A stretch of 64,000 nucleotides of DNA, from positions 116,052 to 180,051 of the forward strand of contig MU128922.1 in NCBI GenBank assembly GCA_014904985.1, given 5' to 3'. The notes under the pieces were generated by a model. The model saw only the letters and a program-made list of their open reading frames with translations, made no database searches and was not told the origin of the DNA. The DNA is from Hydnum rufescens UP504. Taxonomy: Eukaryota; Basidiomycota; Agaricomycetes; Cantharellales; Hydnaceae. The position numbers and the translations under genes are program-made. Shown piece after piece: positions 51,501 through 63,832 of this stretch; within the stretch, counting starts at the first letter, position 1, and each line of letters opens with the position of its first letter.

Positions 51501-54500
51501 TCTAGATCTCGACCATCATGAAGAATATCAGCCCCGTTGGAACTCGCGGTCTCAACCTGCGATCCAAAAGCAAAGTAGCCAACAGCTTTTGGGGCCCTCA
51601 CTCCGCTGAGCAGGAGGTCATATTTGCCGATGGGGAACTGGTATGCGGTGTTCTGGATAAGTCGCAGTTTGGGGCAACATCCTACGGACTCGTGCATGCG
51701 GTGTACGAGTTGTATGGTGCGGAGACCGCAGGGAAGCTGCTCAGCATCCTTAGTCGCCTATTCTCTAAATTTCTCCAGCACCGCGCATTCACCTGTCGCA
51801 TGGATGATCTCGCTCTCACTCCTGCTGGTGAAGCCGCCCGAAAAGACACAATGCGCAAGGGCTCCGAATTTGGGACGATCGCAGCTATTGAAAATTTCCC
51901 CACTCTTGCAGATCCTAGTTTGTTGGAGGAGGAGAAGAGAAGCGCTTTGCGTGGACGTCTCGAAGAAGTGCTTCGGGATGACAACAAAATGGCTGGTCTC
52001 GACGTGACGGTCAAGGGGAAAATGAAGACCCTGAAAACAGCAGTCGACGAACAATGCATTCCCGGTGGTCTCCTCAGGAAATTCCCCGACAATCACATGC
52101 AAACGATGGTCATGACTGGTGCAAAAGGCAGTAGTGTTAATGCTGGTCAGATATCTTCGGCCCTTGGACAGCAAGAATTAGAAGGACGACGAGTACCAGT
52201 CATGGTTAGCGGCAAGACCCTTCCGTCCTTCAAGGCTTTCGAAACTGCAGCTATTGCTGGTGGGTACATTGGAAGTCGGTTCTTGACAGGATTGCGACCC
52301 CAGGAATTCTATTTCCATTGCATGGCGGGGCGCGAGGGATTGATTGACACAGCAGTCAAGACAAGTCGCTCTGGTTACCTTCAACGATGTCTTATCAAGC
52401 ATCTTGAGGGTATTCGCGTTCATTACGACCATACCGTGCGTGGTAACGATTCGTCTATCTTTCAATTTCAGTATGGAGGTGATGGCCTGGACGTTACCAA
52501 ACAAAAGTACCTTCTGGAGGCGAAAAAGCAGCAAGACGAGTTGTTCTACTTTGCTGCGCAGAACCAACAGGCCCTGAGCGATCGGATCAAATATTACGAG
52601 CTTGCCGGGAAGATCAATGAGGAAGACGCCGTTGCGTATATGAAAAAAGCTCTCAAGAAGCCAACGAAATACCCCCCGCCTCTTTCGGTATTCAGTCCTA
52701 GTCGATACCTTGGCGCCACCTCGGAGCGTTATGCTGCCTCCCTGAATAGTTACATCGCTGATAACCCCCATGGAGTGATCCAGAGACCAAAGCAGGATGG
52801 CGTGAAAGAGCTTTCTAAGAGGCGGCGTCTCATCAAGGCTGGTGCTTTTCGAGGGCTAATGCAAGCTCGCTACTTGCGCTCTCTCGTGGATCCTGGGGAA
52901 GCCGTGGGACTCCTTGCGTCCCAAGGGTGCGCGGCTTCTCTCTTTCCAGGAACTGTACATTGATACATTCCCATTTAGAGTCGGAGAGCCGTCTACGCAA
53001 ATGACACTGAATACATTCCATTTCGCCGGTTCGTGCGCGTCACGTTCCGATACATTGTCTTCTGAGTTACTATCACATGTTTACAGGGCATGGTGCGGCC
53101 AATGTCACCTTGGGAATTCCACGTCTGCGGGAAATCGTCATGACCGCCTCTATTAAACCAAAGACCCCCACGATGACGCTTCCCGTTGCCCCAAATGTTC
53201 CCCTTTCAAGCATCGACGACTTCTGCAAGAAAGCCAGCCGCCTGACTCTCTCGCAAGTGGTGGATGTTGTCACGGTCGAAGAAACTCTGGTGACCCTGGA
53301 GGGCGCCCGGAATCGGAACTTCAAGGTTACTATCGAGCTCTTTCCACGCACCCAATACGAGGACGAATATAAAGTCCAACCGAAAGATATTCTGAGGACC
53401 ATCGGGAAGACATTCGGGGGGGTGTTAAAGAAGGAAATTCAGGTCGAGTTGAAGAAGCTGGGGGCAGATCTAAAGGCCCAAGTCGCTGGTATCGGTCAAG
53501 GTCAAGCACCGAGACGCGAAGTCGGCGCCGCCGCGGCTGGGGAAGATGGTGACGATGGTGATGCAGATGCTGAGGCACCTGCCTCTCGTGATGATATGTC
53601 AGAAGTCGGGGATGGGGACGCCGACGACGCCAAGCGAGCCCGCCAACAGCGAGAGCTATCTTCGTACGATGATGACGATGATGATGATGATGATGAGGCC
53701 TCTAGCAACGCGGATATAGCTGTGGATGCTCTCGAAGCCGAATTCGCCGAGGATGATGAGGATTCCGCTGCTGGTACCCATCAGGAAGCCGAAATGGCAC
53801 AAAGAGAACCAAGGATGAAAGAGCTTCTGGCTGAGGCCAACAACTCTTTCTTTCGTGCATGCGACATGGCAATTCAAGATTCGTTGACCTTTCAAAGCAA
53901 GAATAAATCGCATTGCACATTTAGTCTTACGGTATGGTTCTGGTGTGGAAGTATTCTCAATTGCCCTTTGCTAATCTTTTCTGTAGTTCCCAGCAGAGAC
54001 TCCAAAACTTTTATTAGTTGGCATAGTCGAGCGCAGCTGCGTAAGGACTGTCATTCATCAAATTCCCGGCATCTCGAGATGCTTGCATGTCAAAAAGGAG
54101 AAGCCCGACGATAGTCCGGTGCGCTTGGTTTGTCTAATCTCTCCATCTTACGGCGTTGATTTTACTATACATTCAGGAAACGATGATGACGGAAGGATCC
54201 AATTTCTACGGCATGTGGAACTTTGCTGGCGAAACCGTGAGCCTGGACGGCATCGAAAGCAACGACATCTACGCTATATTGCAGACCTATGGTGTGGAGG
54301 CCGCCCGCACTACGATTGTCAAAGAGATCCAGAAGATCTTTAGAGTGTATGGGATTGGTGTGGATGCACGGCATATAGAACTCATCGCTGACTATATGGT
54401 GCGTCGGATGAAAGGAATGGGATGCATCGGATATCTAACATGGTACCATAGACGTTTGACGGAGGATACAAGCCCTTCAATCGCAAAGGGATATCTACAA

Positions 54501-54685
54501 ATAGTTCGCCTTTACTCAAGGCCAGTTACGAAACGACAGGGGCCTTTATTGCTGATGCGGTCCTGTATGGCGACTTTGACGATCTACGGTCACCTTCTGG
54601 TAGCATCGTTCTTGGGAGACCCACGCAAATGGGGACCGGGGTGTTTGGCGTTGTGGCAGATTTTGGGATCCAAAAGTCCAGCTAG
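48578..54685 (+). CDS. RPA190: RNA polymerase I largest subunit (RPA190)
   Basis: Catalytic subunit that transcribes rRNA genes in the nucleolus. ATG at 48578. The clamp start shows [13 protein letters not shown], then the zinc ribbon [20 protein letters not shown] and CLFCHK. After an acidic Pol I-specific insert comes [40 protein letters not shown] and [20 protein letters not shown]. The Mg-binding NADFDGD is built from micro-exons (50929-50942, 51013-51030), followed by a 21-nt exon (51092-51112). The long exon 51518 onward holds [40 protein letters not shown], and the bridge-helix region [20 protein letters not shown]. Later exons give [16 protein letters not shown] and [20 protein letters not shown], an Asp-rich jaw insert near 53660, and the end ADFGIQKSS (TAG at 54683-54685). 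Order and size fit the family. Confidence 0.95.
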
Positions 54686-56556
54686 TTGTTCTTGCTAATC
54701 GATATTATCCGTGCATAGGAATTGCAGCTTGATCTTGGCATTGCATGGATAACGACTGAAGCCGAGCTGGCGCGGCAATGCCCGCTAGCGGGTGGTGAAT
54801 AACTCCTGTTACCTAAGCATTGTTGTTCCACAGCAAGCAAAAATGTGAATTTTGAGGTTTTCTTTCATGTGCTGCATGCACAAGTGTCTTGTACACATCT
54901 ATAGGGCTGTACTATATATATACAGAATAGTTCTGCCTTCTCTTGTGTCTTATCTAATCAGTAGCAGCAACAAGTGCCAATCCCCGACTCTCCGACTCTA
55001 AAGCCATTGGTGGGGATTTCGGGTGTTGCCGGCACATCAATTGCCACAATTGACTCTCATGCCTGATCACCTCTCTCTTGAGAATGCCATGGGGTTGCCA
55101 TGTGTTCAGTGGACATATTAGACCAGAGACAGAGTCTGTAGTACAAATAGCCTCCCATCTGGTGACCTCTTGCATGTCCCCATGCTCAACCAATTCAGAG
55201 CATATAGCTGACTGTGTACTAGGCCTTTTTCCAACGTCCACCTCAAGACCCTCAGCTTTAGGAGTGTTGCTCTCAATTTGTTTGAGTTCAAACTCCCATG
55301 TCATTGACATGGGGTATGGTCATAGGCAGCTGGGCTTGCAACTGGGTCATATTCATTGTGAGAGTTACAGTGTTTGAGTAGAATTTCCCCCTGATTACTA
55401 AGCAGATGAGAATGAATTCAGATCGGCAAGACTTGAGGATTCAAGTGAAATAAGCAGTGGCAGGAAGAACACAAGACAAGTCCTTGGGATTTTGTGGGCT
55501 CAAGCCCATCTTTTATACTATTTACATGAGGCACAGAAACACATAAGATGGGGTAAAACATGAAGTAAAAGTCCAATTGTCAATCATGGCAGCAAGAAAA
55601 AGGGGTAAAGGATCACCAGTGAAACCTAGCTATAAGATCCAAACAGTAGATTGGTGAATAATGATTGGCATAGCCTCACAGGGTTGCACTTGTCTCCATC
55701 AGTGCACCCAGTCATTTCCATAATTCCTCACTCCAACAATTCAATTCTTTCATTGGTAGACCCAGCCACTGCCTGCTGTAGCTACTCTGTTCCTGCATAC
55801 TATGCCCCCAATGCCTCCTGCCCAAACCTTATTGTCCTCAGTGGTGCCCAGGTCACCAAGATTGTCCTTGAGGGAAATATGGAGCCATATGCTGTTATTG
55901 CTATCAAATTCATCAGTGGAGGAAAGGTGTACAGTGTTCCTCACCAGGTGACATTTTGTCCCAAAAGGTGCAGTTTTCTCCCACTCTATAATAGATTCCA
56001 CCCTCATTCTAATTCCTCCAGCTGTCTTTGACCATTTACCAAGACATTCCAAGCATTGGCACTCATCTGTCTTGTCATTATCAGAACCACCCTCTCTTGG
56101 GCCCAAACAAGGCCTGGTTCTTGTTCCTAACTCACCATCCATGCACCTCGGTCAACCACTTAGAGGGGCCTTAATAGGTATGTCAAACTGTGTCAAATCA
56201 AAAGCCTAGCAGGCATCAGAATCCTTTGATATCAAATAATTTCAGGAGGGTGACCTTAGGTCAATCCATAAGTCTGCCCTTGGGGATTTTGATATCAAAC
56301 TCACAACCTCCAAGGTTTCTCATGGTATGGCAGCAGATATCAAGTCAATTAATGTGTTATATACATAGAGCAATTAACAAGAAGTCGAGTTCTTCAGAGA
56401 TTAAGAAATTAAATCCAAGAAATAGGTGTAGTATGTCAAATGAAGGGAAAACTTTTGTCTTAAAAAAGGCCAAGGGAAGGCAGAGGCACTCAAAGTGCAT
56501 GAAGCACACAAAAGCATGCAAAGCACACATCCAAGATGGAGGTCGGGTGGAAGAAT
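54686..56556. other. start of a compositionally different, repeat-like region
   Basis: Two unassigned minus-strand frames lie here: 54954-55310 (FELKQIESNTPKAEGLEVDV) and 55750-56142 (GLU-rich with CQCLECLGKW). The first is preceded on the minus strand by AGTATAAAAGATGGGC near 55511-55520, a good TATA-type promoter. I looked for LTR ends, a primer-binding site or gag/pol motifs and could not support any. The bias of the sequence (longer frames, CCT/CCA-rich minus strand) resembles the gene pair that follows. Confidence 0.35.
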
Positions 56557-58826
56557 TTAGAGAGGAAATCCGTCATCAAACCCTTGATTCAAGCCCAGGT
56601 TCAAATCAGGGTACCTCACAAACAGGGATGCCATCAAGGGATCGTTGTGTGGGTTGTATTCTTGCTGGTTTTGACCATATCCCCTGGCCCAGTCCATTGG
56701 ACCATTGATGGCACCACTTGGAGCATTCCCACTAAATTGACCATTGACAACACCATCGACGGAAGACCCAGCGCCACCCCAAGTAGTTCCACTAGATTGA
56801 CCACCAATGGAACTTGCTCCACCTGGATTTTCAAAAGTATCTGTTACAGGGCCATCATCGTCACTGGGCTCGTCGATGAATTCAGCAGACATTGGATGCT
56901 TAGGGCCCATCTTCTTTTTCTTCCGTGAGGGGCCATCACCTTGAGAGGCCTGTTTCCTGGGCCCAGAAGCACTGCCTGCAATGGAAGTCCCATTGGCACG
57001 GTTGGCATCAGATTCGTTTGGCTCCCCCGGTCCATCCACTTGAGCAACAGTCAGGAGCGGGTTATTGAATTGATCAGAGATGATTACAGTGTCACTGGGA
57101 AGCTTCCCATTATTCTCCTGGGCGATATGCTTGAGCTGAGTAACTCAGACCTTTGTTGAATCATCCGATGGCTGGAAAAAGGTATGCCAAAGTTTCTTCC
57201 AACTCTCCATTCGGACTACAGAGACATCAAGGGACAAGAGACTTGGAAATTCGGATTCTGCAACCCAATTCTCAATCTTCAACTTGTTGTTGGCAAGAAA
57301 TTGGGGGAGACTTGCCCAAGGTATATGTGGTACCCGACCAATCAGAGGAGTCAGAAGGTTATTGAGCTCCTCCGAAATCTCCTTCCACATCAGATGCATG
57401 GACTTTGGAATCTTTTGCTTCTGATTTTGGCGTAAAAGATGTTGCCCCTGATAGACCAGGATGTGGGAATGAATCATCTTCAATGACATACTGTCTTTTG
57501 GGAAAGACAAATTTAGCCAGTCCTTCATCGCTGGCGAGCCGGTGAATAGAGCATTCTGTTTCGAAGCCACCTCGTCAGGAACGCTGCTGACGATTCCACA
57601 GAACCTGTGGATGTTCATAGTGGCCATCCATTTCAAGTCATCCTTCCAGCACTTCATAGTCTGCTTAATGACTTTGCCCATCGTGGCCGGTGAGAGCGCA
57701 ATATCAAAAGCTTGGGCTGCCTTTGAGGCATTGTGCTGGTCCACAAGCTCCTTTGATTTCTTTTTCCATGCATCGGAGTCTTCACCACTGTGTTCAGCAA
57801 TGAGCTCACAATAGGCTGGCTGTATAACTTTTTCCACATACTCATGATGGGGATGGTCTGGCTCGGGGTCCTTCTCGTATGAGGCCTGATACACATTCCA
57901 CAGATTCCCAGCACTTCGCCGTTCTCTCGTGCTTATTGCAAGGTTCCCAATCCACATCACAGACTCAAGAGGCCTGTCCCACTCTTTCGCCTTGTGCTTG
58001 AGCTCATGGTTCATGGATTCGACAATGCCTCTGATCTCAGTGACTTGTTCATCTGTAAATGGTCCACCCTGTGATTTGATTTGGGCAGTGTCACCCTCCT
58101 CGGCAACTGAGTCGTCATCCTTGACATCTGGATTCCCATCATTTGGATTTGGTGGATCCAAAATGACCGAATTTTTGTGCTGATGATCCAGACCAGAAAA
58201 CTTGGCCTCATGATCAAAATCCCCAAAGAATGGTGAATTGCTGAAAGTGTGAGATGAGGTATGACTTGGGGGCTGGGGAGACCAAGTGGCGGCCTGAGCG
58301 GGGGACTGAGCAGGAGACCGACTGCGAGGACGACCACAAGAGCGATTGCGAGATTGAGCATGAGGAATATGGGGGGATTGAGCACGAGGAATACGGGGGG
58401 ATTGAGCACGAGAAAGACCAGGAAATGGAGTGGGAGAACCAGCAGGAGATGGGGAGCAGCCAGCAGGATTTGAAGAATAAGGAATGGACTGTAGTAGAAG
58501 TCAATTTAAAGCAATCTAGGAAATAAAATGGATAGGAAACACACTGTAGGTACACTGGGATGGTTTCTAGATCGAGGTGGAGTGAGCTGAATCGATGTTT
58601 GTTGGTGTGATCGCAACGATGGAACATCAATAAACCACTCATTATGCTGAGGGACAGGGCGCATAAGGGGGGCGCTGGAATGTTCGCCAGTTGTCTCAGA
58701 AGAGTCCCTCATCTGGGGCCCACCAGCAGATTCACTGCTTGCTGAAGAGGACTGAGCTATTTGGCCTCCCGGGGTGGCAGCAGGCCTTGTGGTCCTTTTT
58801 CGGGCTTGATATGTCTTAGGTGGCAT
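56557..58826 (-). pseudogene. gene B: long Ser/Pro-rich unrecognised protein, one in-frame TGA
   Basis: ATG at 58824-58826 (MPPKTYQARKRTTRPAATPG). Exon 1 ends near ...RNHPS; an intron of about 60 bp leads to SIPYSSNPAGCSPSPAGSPT, then an AQSPRIPRAQSPHIP repeat. The main body (57145-58160) is acidic and helical: PFTDEQVTEIRGIVESMNHE, AKEWDRPLESVMWIGNLAIS, VIKQTMKCWKDDLKWMATMN, LWKKLWHTFF-like end. The frame meets TGA at 57145-57147 and then continues without a shift in the same frame as VTQLKHIAQENNGKLPSDTV. It goes on through a basic patch (RKKKKMGPKH) to a Gly/Asn-rich tail with TAA at 56557-56559. TGA probably replaced CGA (Arg). I recognise no domain. It is probably a member of a multi-copy, mobile-element-linked family. 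Confidence 0.55.
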
Positions 58827-59585
58827 ATCAGGCTGAGAGTCGGCTCGTGAAAAAAATAGTAGGAGTAGGGGGTGCAAAAATGTGCCATCTCAACTCCAGG
58901 CTACAACATTGAGGGAACGAGTGATGAGATCACACGGTATGAAGTAGGAATAGGGAGAGTGCAAACAACTGTGCTGTCCTAAACCAGGCTTTGAGGGGTT
59001 GAAAATGTGAGGCAAAAGCAAGTGCGGCAGGTGTTAATGAGAGGTGGAGAAGAGTGAATGAAAAGCAGGAGATAGGGGTACACAGTATGCACTGTCTTTT
59101 ACCAGACTTTCCAGGAACCCCAAAACAGGTAGGGGTTGAGGTATAGCCCAGGGACCTCGCAGGGTTGTTGGAAGACAACAAAGAGCCAACAGGTAGTGGA
59201 CGGAAGTCTTTAGTGGAGCAGGTAATAGGGAGTGTATGGGCGCACTGTCCAAAACCAGAGTCCACCAAAGATTGTTAACGTTTGTGCGAGTGAAAGTATT
59301 CTCAGACATTGCCGGTAAACAATTCTTCAGTACATACAAATATGTATATATGTATTTCATTCTATCAAATGAATACATGGGCATTATAGGTAAAATGATA
59401 ATTTTATAATGACCAACATCGAGGAACGAGGATCGAGAGGTTGAGGGTAACAAAGGAGAGAAGGCGACGATGGGAGGCAGAGAATAGCGATGGGAAGATA
59501 GCCGAGCTGGCCGCAGAGGGAAGCAAGCTGGTGATGGAGGGAGTGGTCGAATAGTGCATGAACAGGAGTAAGGCTAGAGATGTAC
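58827..59585. repeat. spacer between genes A and B with four imperfect repeats
   Basis: Four related blocks of about 45-55 bp lie at 58861-58905, 58947-58995, 59069-59112 and 59223-59262. Each starts near (A)TAGGGnGT and runs through GCACTGTC or a variant to AnnCCAGnCT. Spacing is 90-150 bp. The strongest shared core is GCACTGTCC with AAAACCAG in the fourth copy, CTGTCCTAAACCAGGC in the second and CACTGTCTTTTACCAGAC in the third. They could be binding sites in the promoter of gene B or remnants of an older tandem array. Confidence 0.5.
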
Positions 59586-61054
59586 CTATTCTTCAATCCA
59601 CTTATGGAATCGAGGCTGGTCCTGATTTAACTCTAAGACAATACGCCATGCCGGCTGGATCCTTGTTTGTCCAAAATTCTCCGTGCTCGAATGAACCTCA
59701 CTCCCTCCAAGATCAGCATATGCCCATCTGGAGATCTGGCGTATATCAGATATCATCGTGCCCCCAGGCACCAGCCAAATGTTCTCACAGAAGGCCAAAG
59801 CCGTACCCTTTACTGGAGCCTTGTGTGCGATCATCTGCATCTCCATGCATCGCATACTGATTGTCACAGAGCCTGGGTCTTCCTTTCGTGCATGATGGAG
59901 TCGTCTGCTGAGCCATTCAGTGTCAAACTCGACACTAATCATGGCACGAGTTCGCTCATGCTTGGGAGGAGGAGGACGAGGGTTGAGCAAAGCAGGATAC
60001 CGAATGTAGTCGAGCATCTCGCGGATAGCATCACTGGGCATCGCGTAAGGGCGTGGCCCAACAGCCAGGAGCTCCTGGACCTCAGCAGTTGAGACTGCAT
60101 TGATGTACACCTCCTGCATGTACCTTACTTCACAAACTCCAAAACAGTTCACCAGAGTATCCATGTACAGGAAAGGGAGAAGTGTCTTGCCACTGAGCAA
60201 AGATACCAAGACACTCCGACACGAATCCCGTTTGGCCATGTCCTTGAAGAGAAGGTACATGTGGTATATTGCACCCTTCTTCCGAATGGGTTTCACCTTC
60301 CATGCCGCCAGAACACCCAGATGAGAGTTCTGATTGACCCAGGCCAAAGGCTCCTCTTGGGCATCAACCCCTTCAACATCCACAGCATACCATTGGGCTA
60401 GCCTCATACATTCTGGTGGAGGCCACAGTGTGCTCACGTCTGAAACGCCCAGTGCAACACCAGAAGTAGGCACCACAGAGCTTTGAGGAAGTGATGTTGA
60501 CGCAGGCCCTAAACAACTCAGGAGAGGGGCTGCCTCAGATCGGGGCAGCAATGTAAGATCCTCCTGATCAGGCAGCAGTCCAGAGGACAGTGGCGGTGTC
60601 TGATCGTGATGAGGCAGTTGGGATGGGCCAGCAGGGGGATACTCTTGGGGTGGAGACCGAAAGTATTGCCAAGGTGGAGAAAGGGACGACCTCTGTGCTG
60701 GCTGTGGCAGGGGCTGATGGGTTGGTGCCTTTGAAGACAAGGCACCTTCCCAAGGCCCATCCTGCATTTGTCCACCACGATCATCCCTGAAGTGGCTGCG
60801 TTCTCGGTGCTCAAGCTCTTGGGGTGCTCGGGAGCTTGATGGTTCCCGTTGCGTTGCAGGCTCCCAAGGTCATCCCCTTGGCAGTTCCCGTTGTGTCGCC
60901 CGCAGTCCCCTCAGTGGCTCCTGGGGCACTCTTAAGCTTCCTTTGGGGTAGCTAGAGTGGAAAGACGGAACTTGACGAGGGGGAGACCAGGCTCGATGAG
61001 GTGGGGAGTAAGCCCAACGAAAAGGAGATGGTGCCCGACGAAAAGGAGACAGCG

Positions 61055-61170
61055 CCTGGCGAGGAGAAGGCGCCCAGTGAGGAGAAGGCGCCCAGCGAGG
61101 AGAAGGCGCCCAGCAAGGAGAAGGCACCCGGTGAGAAGGCACCCAGGGAGGAGAAGGCACCCAATGAGGA
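61055..61170. repeat. 18 bp tandem repeat inside gene A
   Basis: Units of GAGGAGAAGGCGCCCAGY (plus strand), encoding SPHWAP/SPRWAP-type units of gene A on the minus strand. About six copies, some diverged. Confidence 0.7.
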
Positions 61171-61375
61171 GAAGGTGCCCCACGATGATGAGACCGAGCG
61201 TGGCCATAGGGAGACAGAGAGCAGTGAGGAAGTGGCACATGACGAGGCAGAGACACATGATGAGAGGGAGATCGTGTATGACGAGGAGACCGCGCACGAC
61301 GAGGAGAAGGTGAATGATGAGGGGATGGCACCTGAGGAGACCAGGACAGACGAGGAGACAGGGACCAACGACGGG

Positions 61376-61600
61376 GAGATGGTGCATGAGGAGATGGCAC
61401 ATGAGGAGATGGCGCACAAGGAGATGGCGCATGAGGAGATGGTGCACGAGGAGATGGCGCATGAGGAGATGGCACATGAGGAGATGGCACACGAGGAGAT
61501 GGTGCACGAGGAGATGGTGCATGAGGAGATGGTGCATGAGGAGATGGTGCACGAGGAGATGGTGCGTGAGGCGGAGATGATGCACGAAGCGGAGATGGTG
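61376..61600. repeat. 15 bp tandem repeat inside gene A
   Basis: About 13 copies of GAGGAGATGGYRCAY (plus strand). The gene A frame reads it as SPHAP/SPRAP on the minus strand. Because the unit length is a multiple of three and contains no stop in most frames, several frames on both strands stay open across it, including a 248-codon plus-strand frame of EEMAH units that I take as a shadow. Confidence 0.8.
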
Positions 61601-63465
61601 GAGTTGCATCATTTCGCTGGAATGGTAGGAGAATACTCAGGAGAAGCGGGGGAGGAAGTTGGAGAGTGCGGCCGAGCAGGATTCGACACAGAAGCAGGGG
61701 CAGGAGAAGAGGGTGCAGGTGCAGAAGTGGGGGGATGTTCATCCTGAAATAGACGCATATGCTCTTCTGCTTGCTGTTTCAGTCTTTCTGCTTCTAGTCT
61801 TTTAGCCTCCTCCAGCACTCTCATCTGCGAGTCCACTTCTTCGGTCTCCTTGGCACATCGCTTCTCCTTGGCAAGTTTTCTCGCCCATTTTCTTTGCGCG
61901 TTTGAGGTGCCATCAGAGGATCTCCACAACGTCATAATCGCAGTCTTGAAGTCAGTTTGGGGGGGCATCCCATTGTGTCGTTTCCCCCTCTTCTTCCCAC
62001 AAGCACCTTGAAGAACCTCAATAATTTGAGACTTTGCAGCACCATCTCCACTTTCGGCAGTGAGTACGAGGGCCTTTGCTTCAGCCTCCTGTTTTGCATC
62101 CAAGTGAGGAGTAGGATTGAGATCATATTCACCCTTGTTCTCCCAATACTCGTCATCCTCGTCGTAGGGGTTCCCCATGATGTCATCATAGATATTGAAA
62201 CCATGATCATCCATGTTATTGACCACTGCCTTCGATGAAGAAGCCATTGGACCCTCATCCTCATTAACATAGATTTTTATCAACTCCCCGAATTCGTACT
62301 TGTAATAGAACTTTGGCACCTTGTATGCCTGGCCAGCAGGCCACAGGCCATGACCAAGGAAGTCCCATAAAGCGACCACATCAGTCTTGCAAATTTCGCC
62401 AGGAGTTAAAACGCGCCATGCAGCTTCACAGAGAGGACGATCATTGCGATCAGATTCACCAGGATATCCCAAATGCGGCCTGATGAACCAATTGTTCAGG
62501 TGCTGCACATGAGCCAGTGGAACCTCAACATGTACGATATGCTCAGCGACATTGATATTCTGGTCCTCCCACTTCTTCATTGCAGCAAAATATTCGCCGG
62601 CTGCGGCTGCGGCTGCCTTGGGAGAGTTGGGACAACGATCGGGCACAATATCACAACAGTCGCGATGCGGATACTCCATGACACCAAAGACTGGTGTACC
62701 CATTCGCACAAGATCATCCACTGCTTGACGATCCGCAGGAGTAAGAGGTAAGCGATATACAGCCCCTACTCATCGATCATCTATCCCAAAGACAGGGAGG
62801 TCCAGGTTATAGGTGTGGGCAATGTGGTCGATGGTAATATGCATCATGTATTCAGCGTACCCTCAGCAGTCGTAAGCGAACCTCATGAGTACATTCAAGT
62901 GAACATCCCCATTCGCCCAAACAGAGTCAGGTATGAATTTGAGTGAAGTAGAGCGACCAAGACTAGCTGGTTTTGTAGGGGGAAGGGGGATATCTTGCAG
63001 TTTAAAATACCTCGTGACAGAAGACCAGTGTTCAAGAGCACAACGACATGATGAGAAAAATTTGGTGTATAACGATTGATAGTAAGGCAAAATCGTCTTG
63101 ACTCCATTGTTCTGCACATTCATTGCAGGGGTATAGGAAGGTGGGTCAGACTCAGTACAGGTTATGAATGCACAATAGGGAGCATTTGCATCCAATAATG
63201 TTGGCCTGAGAGTATAATCACTCGAATCCAGGACCCCTGCTTGACAAACACAGGCTGGTCAGTCATATAGGGGACCTAAGATAGGTACCACTTTTGGGGC
63301 AGAGAATGGTACCTAATAGGTCTCCTAGGGCCTTCGGCTGAATTCGGTCAAAAATCATTCATTTCAATTCACTAGCTCACAGCCATTCTGGGCTATTTAG
63401 CTCGTGGTATTGAGTTTGCAACAGGAGATGCATTTCGTTGGACGCTTTGCAAGCCGCTTGTGCAC

Positions 63466-63474
63466 AAAAAAAAA

Positions 63475-63547
<73 letters not shown>

Positions 63548-63557
63548 AAAAAAAAAA
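63466..63557 (+). repeat. 92 bp A-tract
   Basis: A run of adenines broken by only two guanines. It lies upstream of gene A (poly-T on its strand). It could be the tail of an old retroposed sequence ending here on the plus strand, a slippage-expanded tract or a low-quality assembly join. No target duplication was found around it. Confidence 0.8.
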
Positions 63558-63564
63558 TCAGTGT

Positions 63565-63832
63565 GCTTGTTTGGTTGGTCAGGGCAGAGATTACTCAAAT
63601 TGTGCAGGATGATAAGAGAGGGTTGATCTCAGAGTTGGACGAGAGAACGCCGGTACATGAGCGGGGATATCTCAATGTTCAGAGTGATCCGAAGCTCTTT
63701 GCAAACTCAACTCCTACAAATGCTTCAGTTAATGCTCCTGCCACTGTTCTCACTCATGTGTCTACCGATCTGCCTCCTGATGTCTGCCCAAATTTCATTC
63801 CTGCCGACCATACTGCCCCAGTGAATACTTGA
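63565..63832 (+). other. short open frame next to the A-tract, unassigned
   Basis: Open from the A-tract to TGA at 63830-63832, reading RAEITQIVQDDKRGLISELD and a Thr/Ala/Asn-rich end (STPTNASVNAPATVLTHVST). Composition is protein-like, but no start codon precedes it. It could be the 3' end of a coding sequence truncated at the tract. Confidence 0.25.

Larger units (their letters stand above)
59586..63230 (-). pseudogene. gene A: very long unrecognised protein, three in-frame TGAs and one frameshift
   Basis: One frame can be followed on the minus strand from about 63230 (DYTLRPTLLDANAPYCAFIT) to TAA at 59586. It includes VQNNGVKTILPYYQSLYTKF, then TGA at 62863-62865, EYMMHITIDHIAHTYNLDLP, TGA at 62770-62772, VFGVMEYPHRDCCDIVPDRC, HVQHLNNWFIRPHLGYPGES, a coiled-coil stretch (RVLEEAKRLEAERLKQQAEE), a frameshift near 61612-61622, a long SPHAP/SPRAP repeat, and TGA at 60870-60872. 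It then continues with WEGALSSKAPTHQPLPQPAQ, CMRLAQWYAVDVEGVDAQEE, AAWKVKPIRKKGAIYHMYLL and an ordered C-terminal part of about 250 residues ending in RFHKWIEE. All three stops are TGA where CGA (Arg) would restore sense. No known domain. The start lies upstream of 63230 and was not found. Confidence 0.55.

Noticed and set aside
55360..55700. LTR of a retrotransposon
   Set aside because: A TATA-like box is present on the minus strand, but no second LTR, primer-binding site or gag/pol motif could be found.
61001..61747. 248-codon plus-strand frame of EEMAH/EEKAP repeats
   Set aside because: It is open only because of 15 and 18 bp tandem units; the minus-strand frame connects on both sides to long non-repetitive protein sequence.
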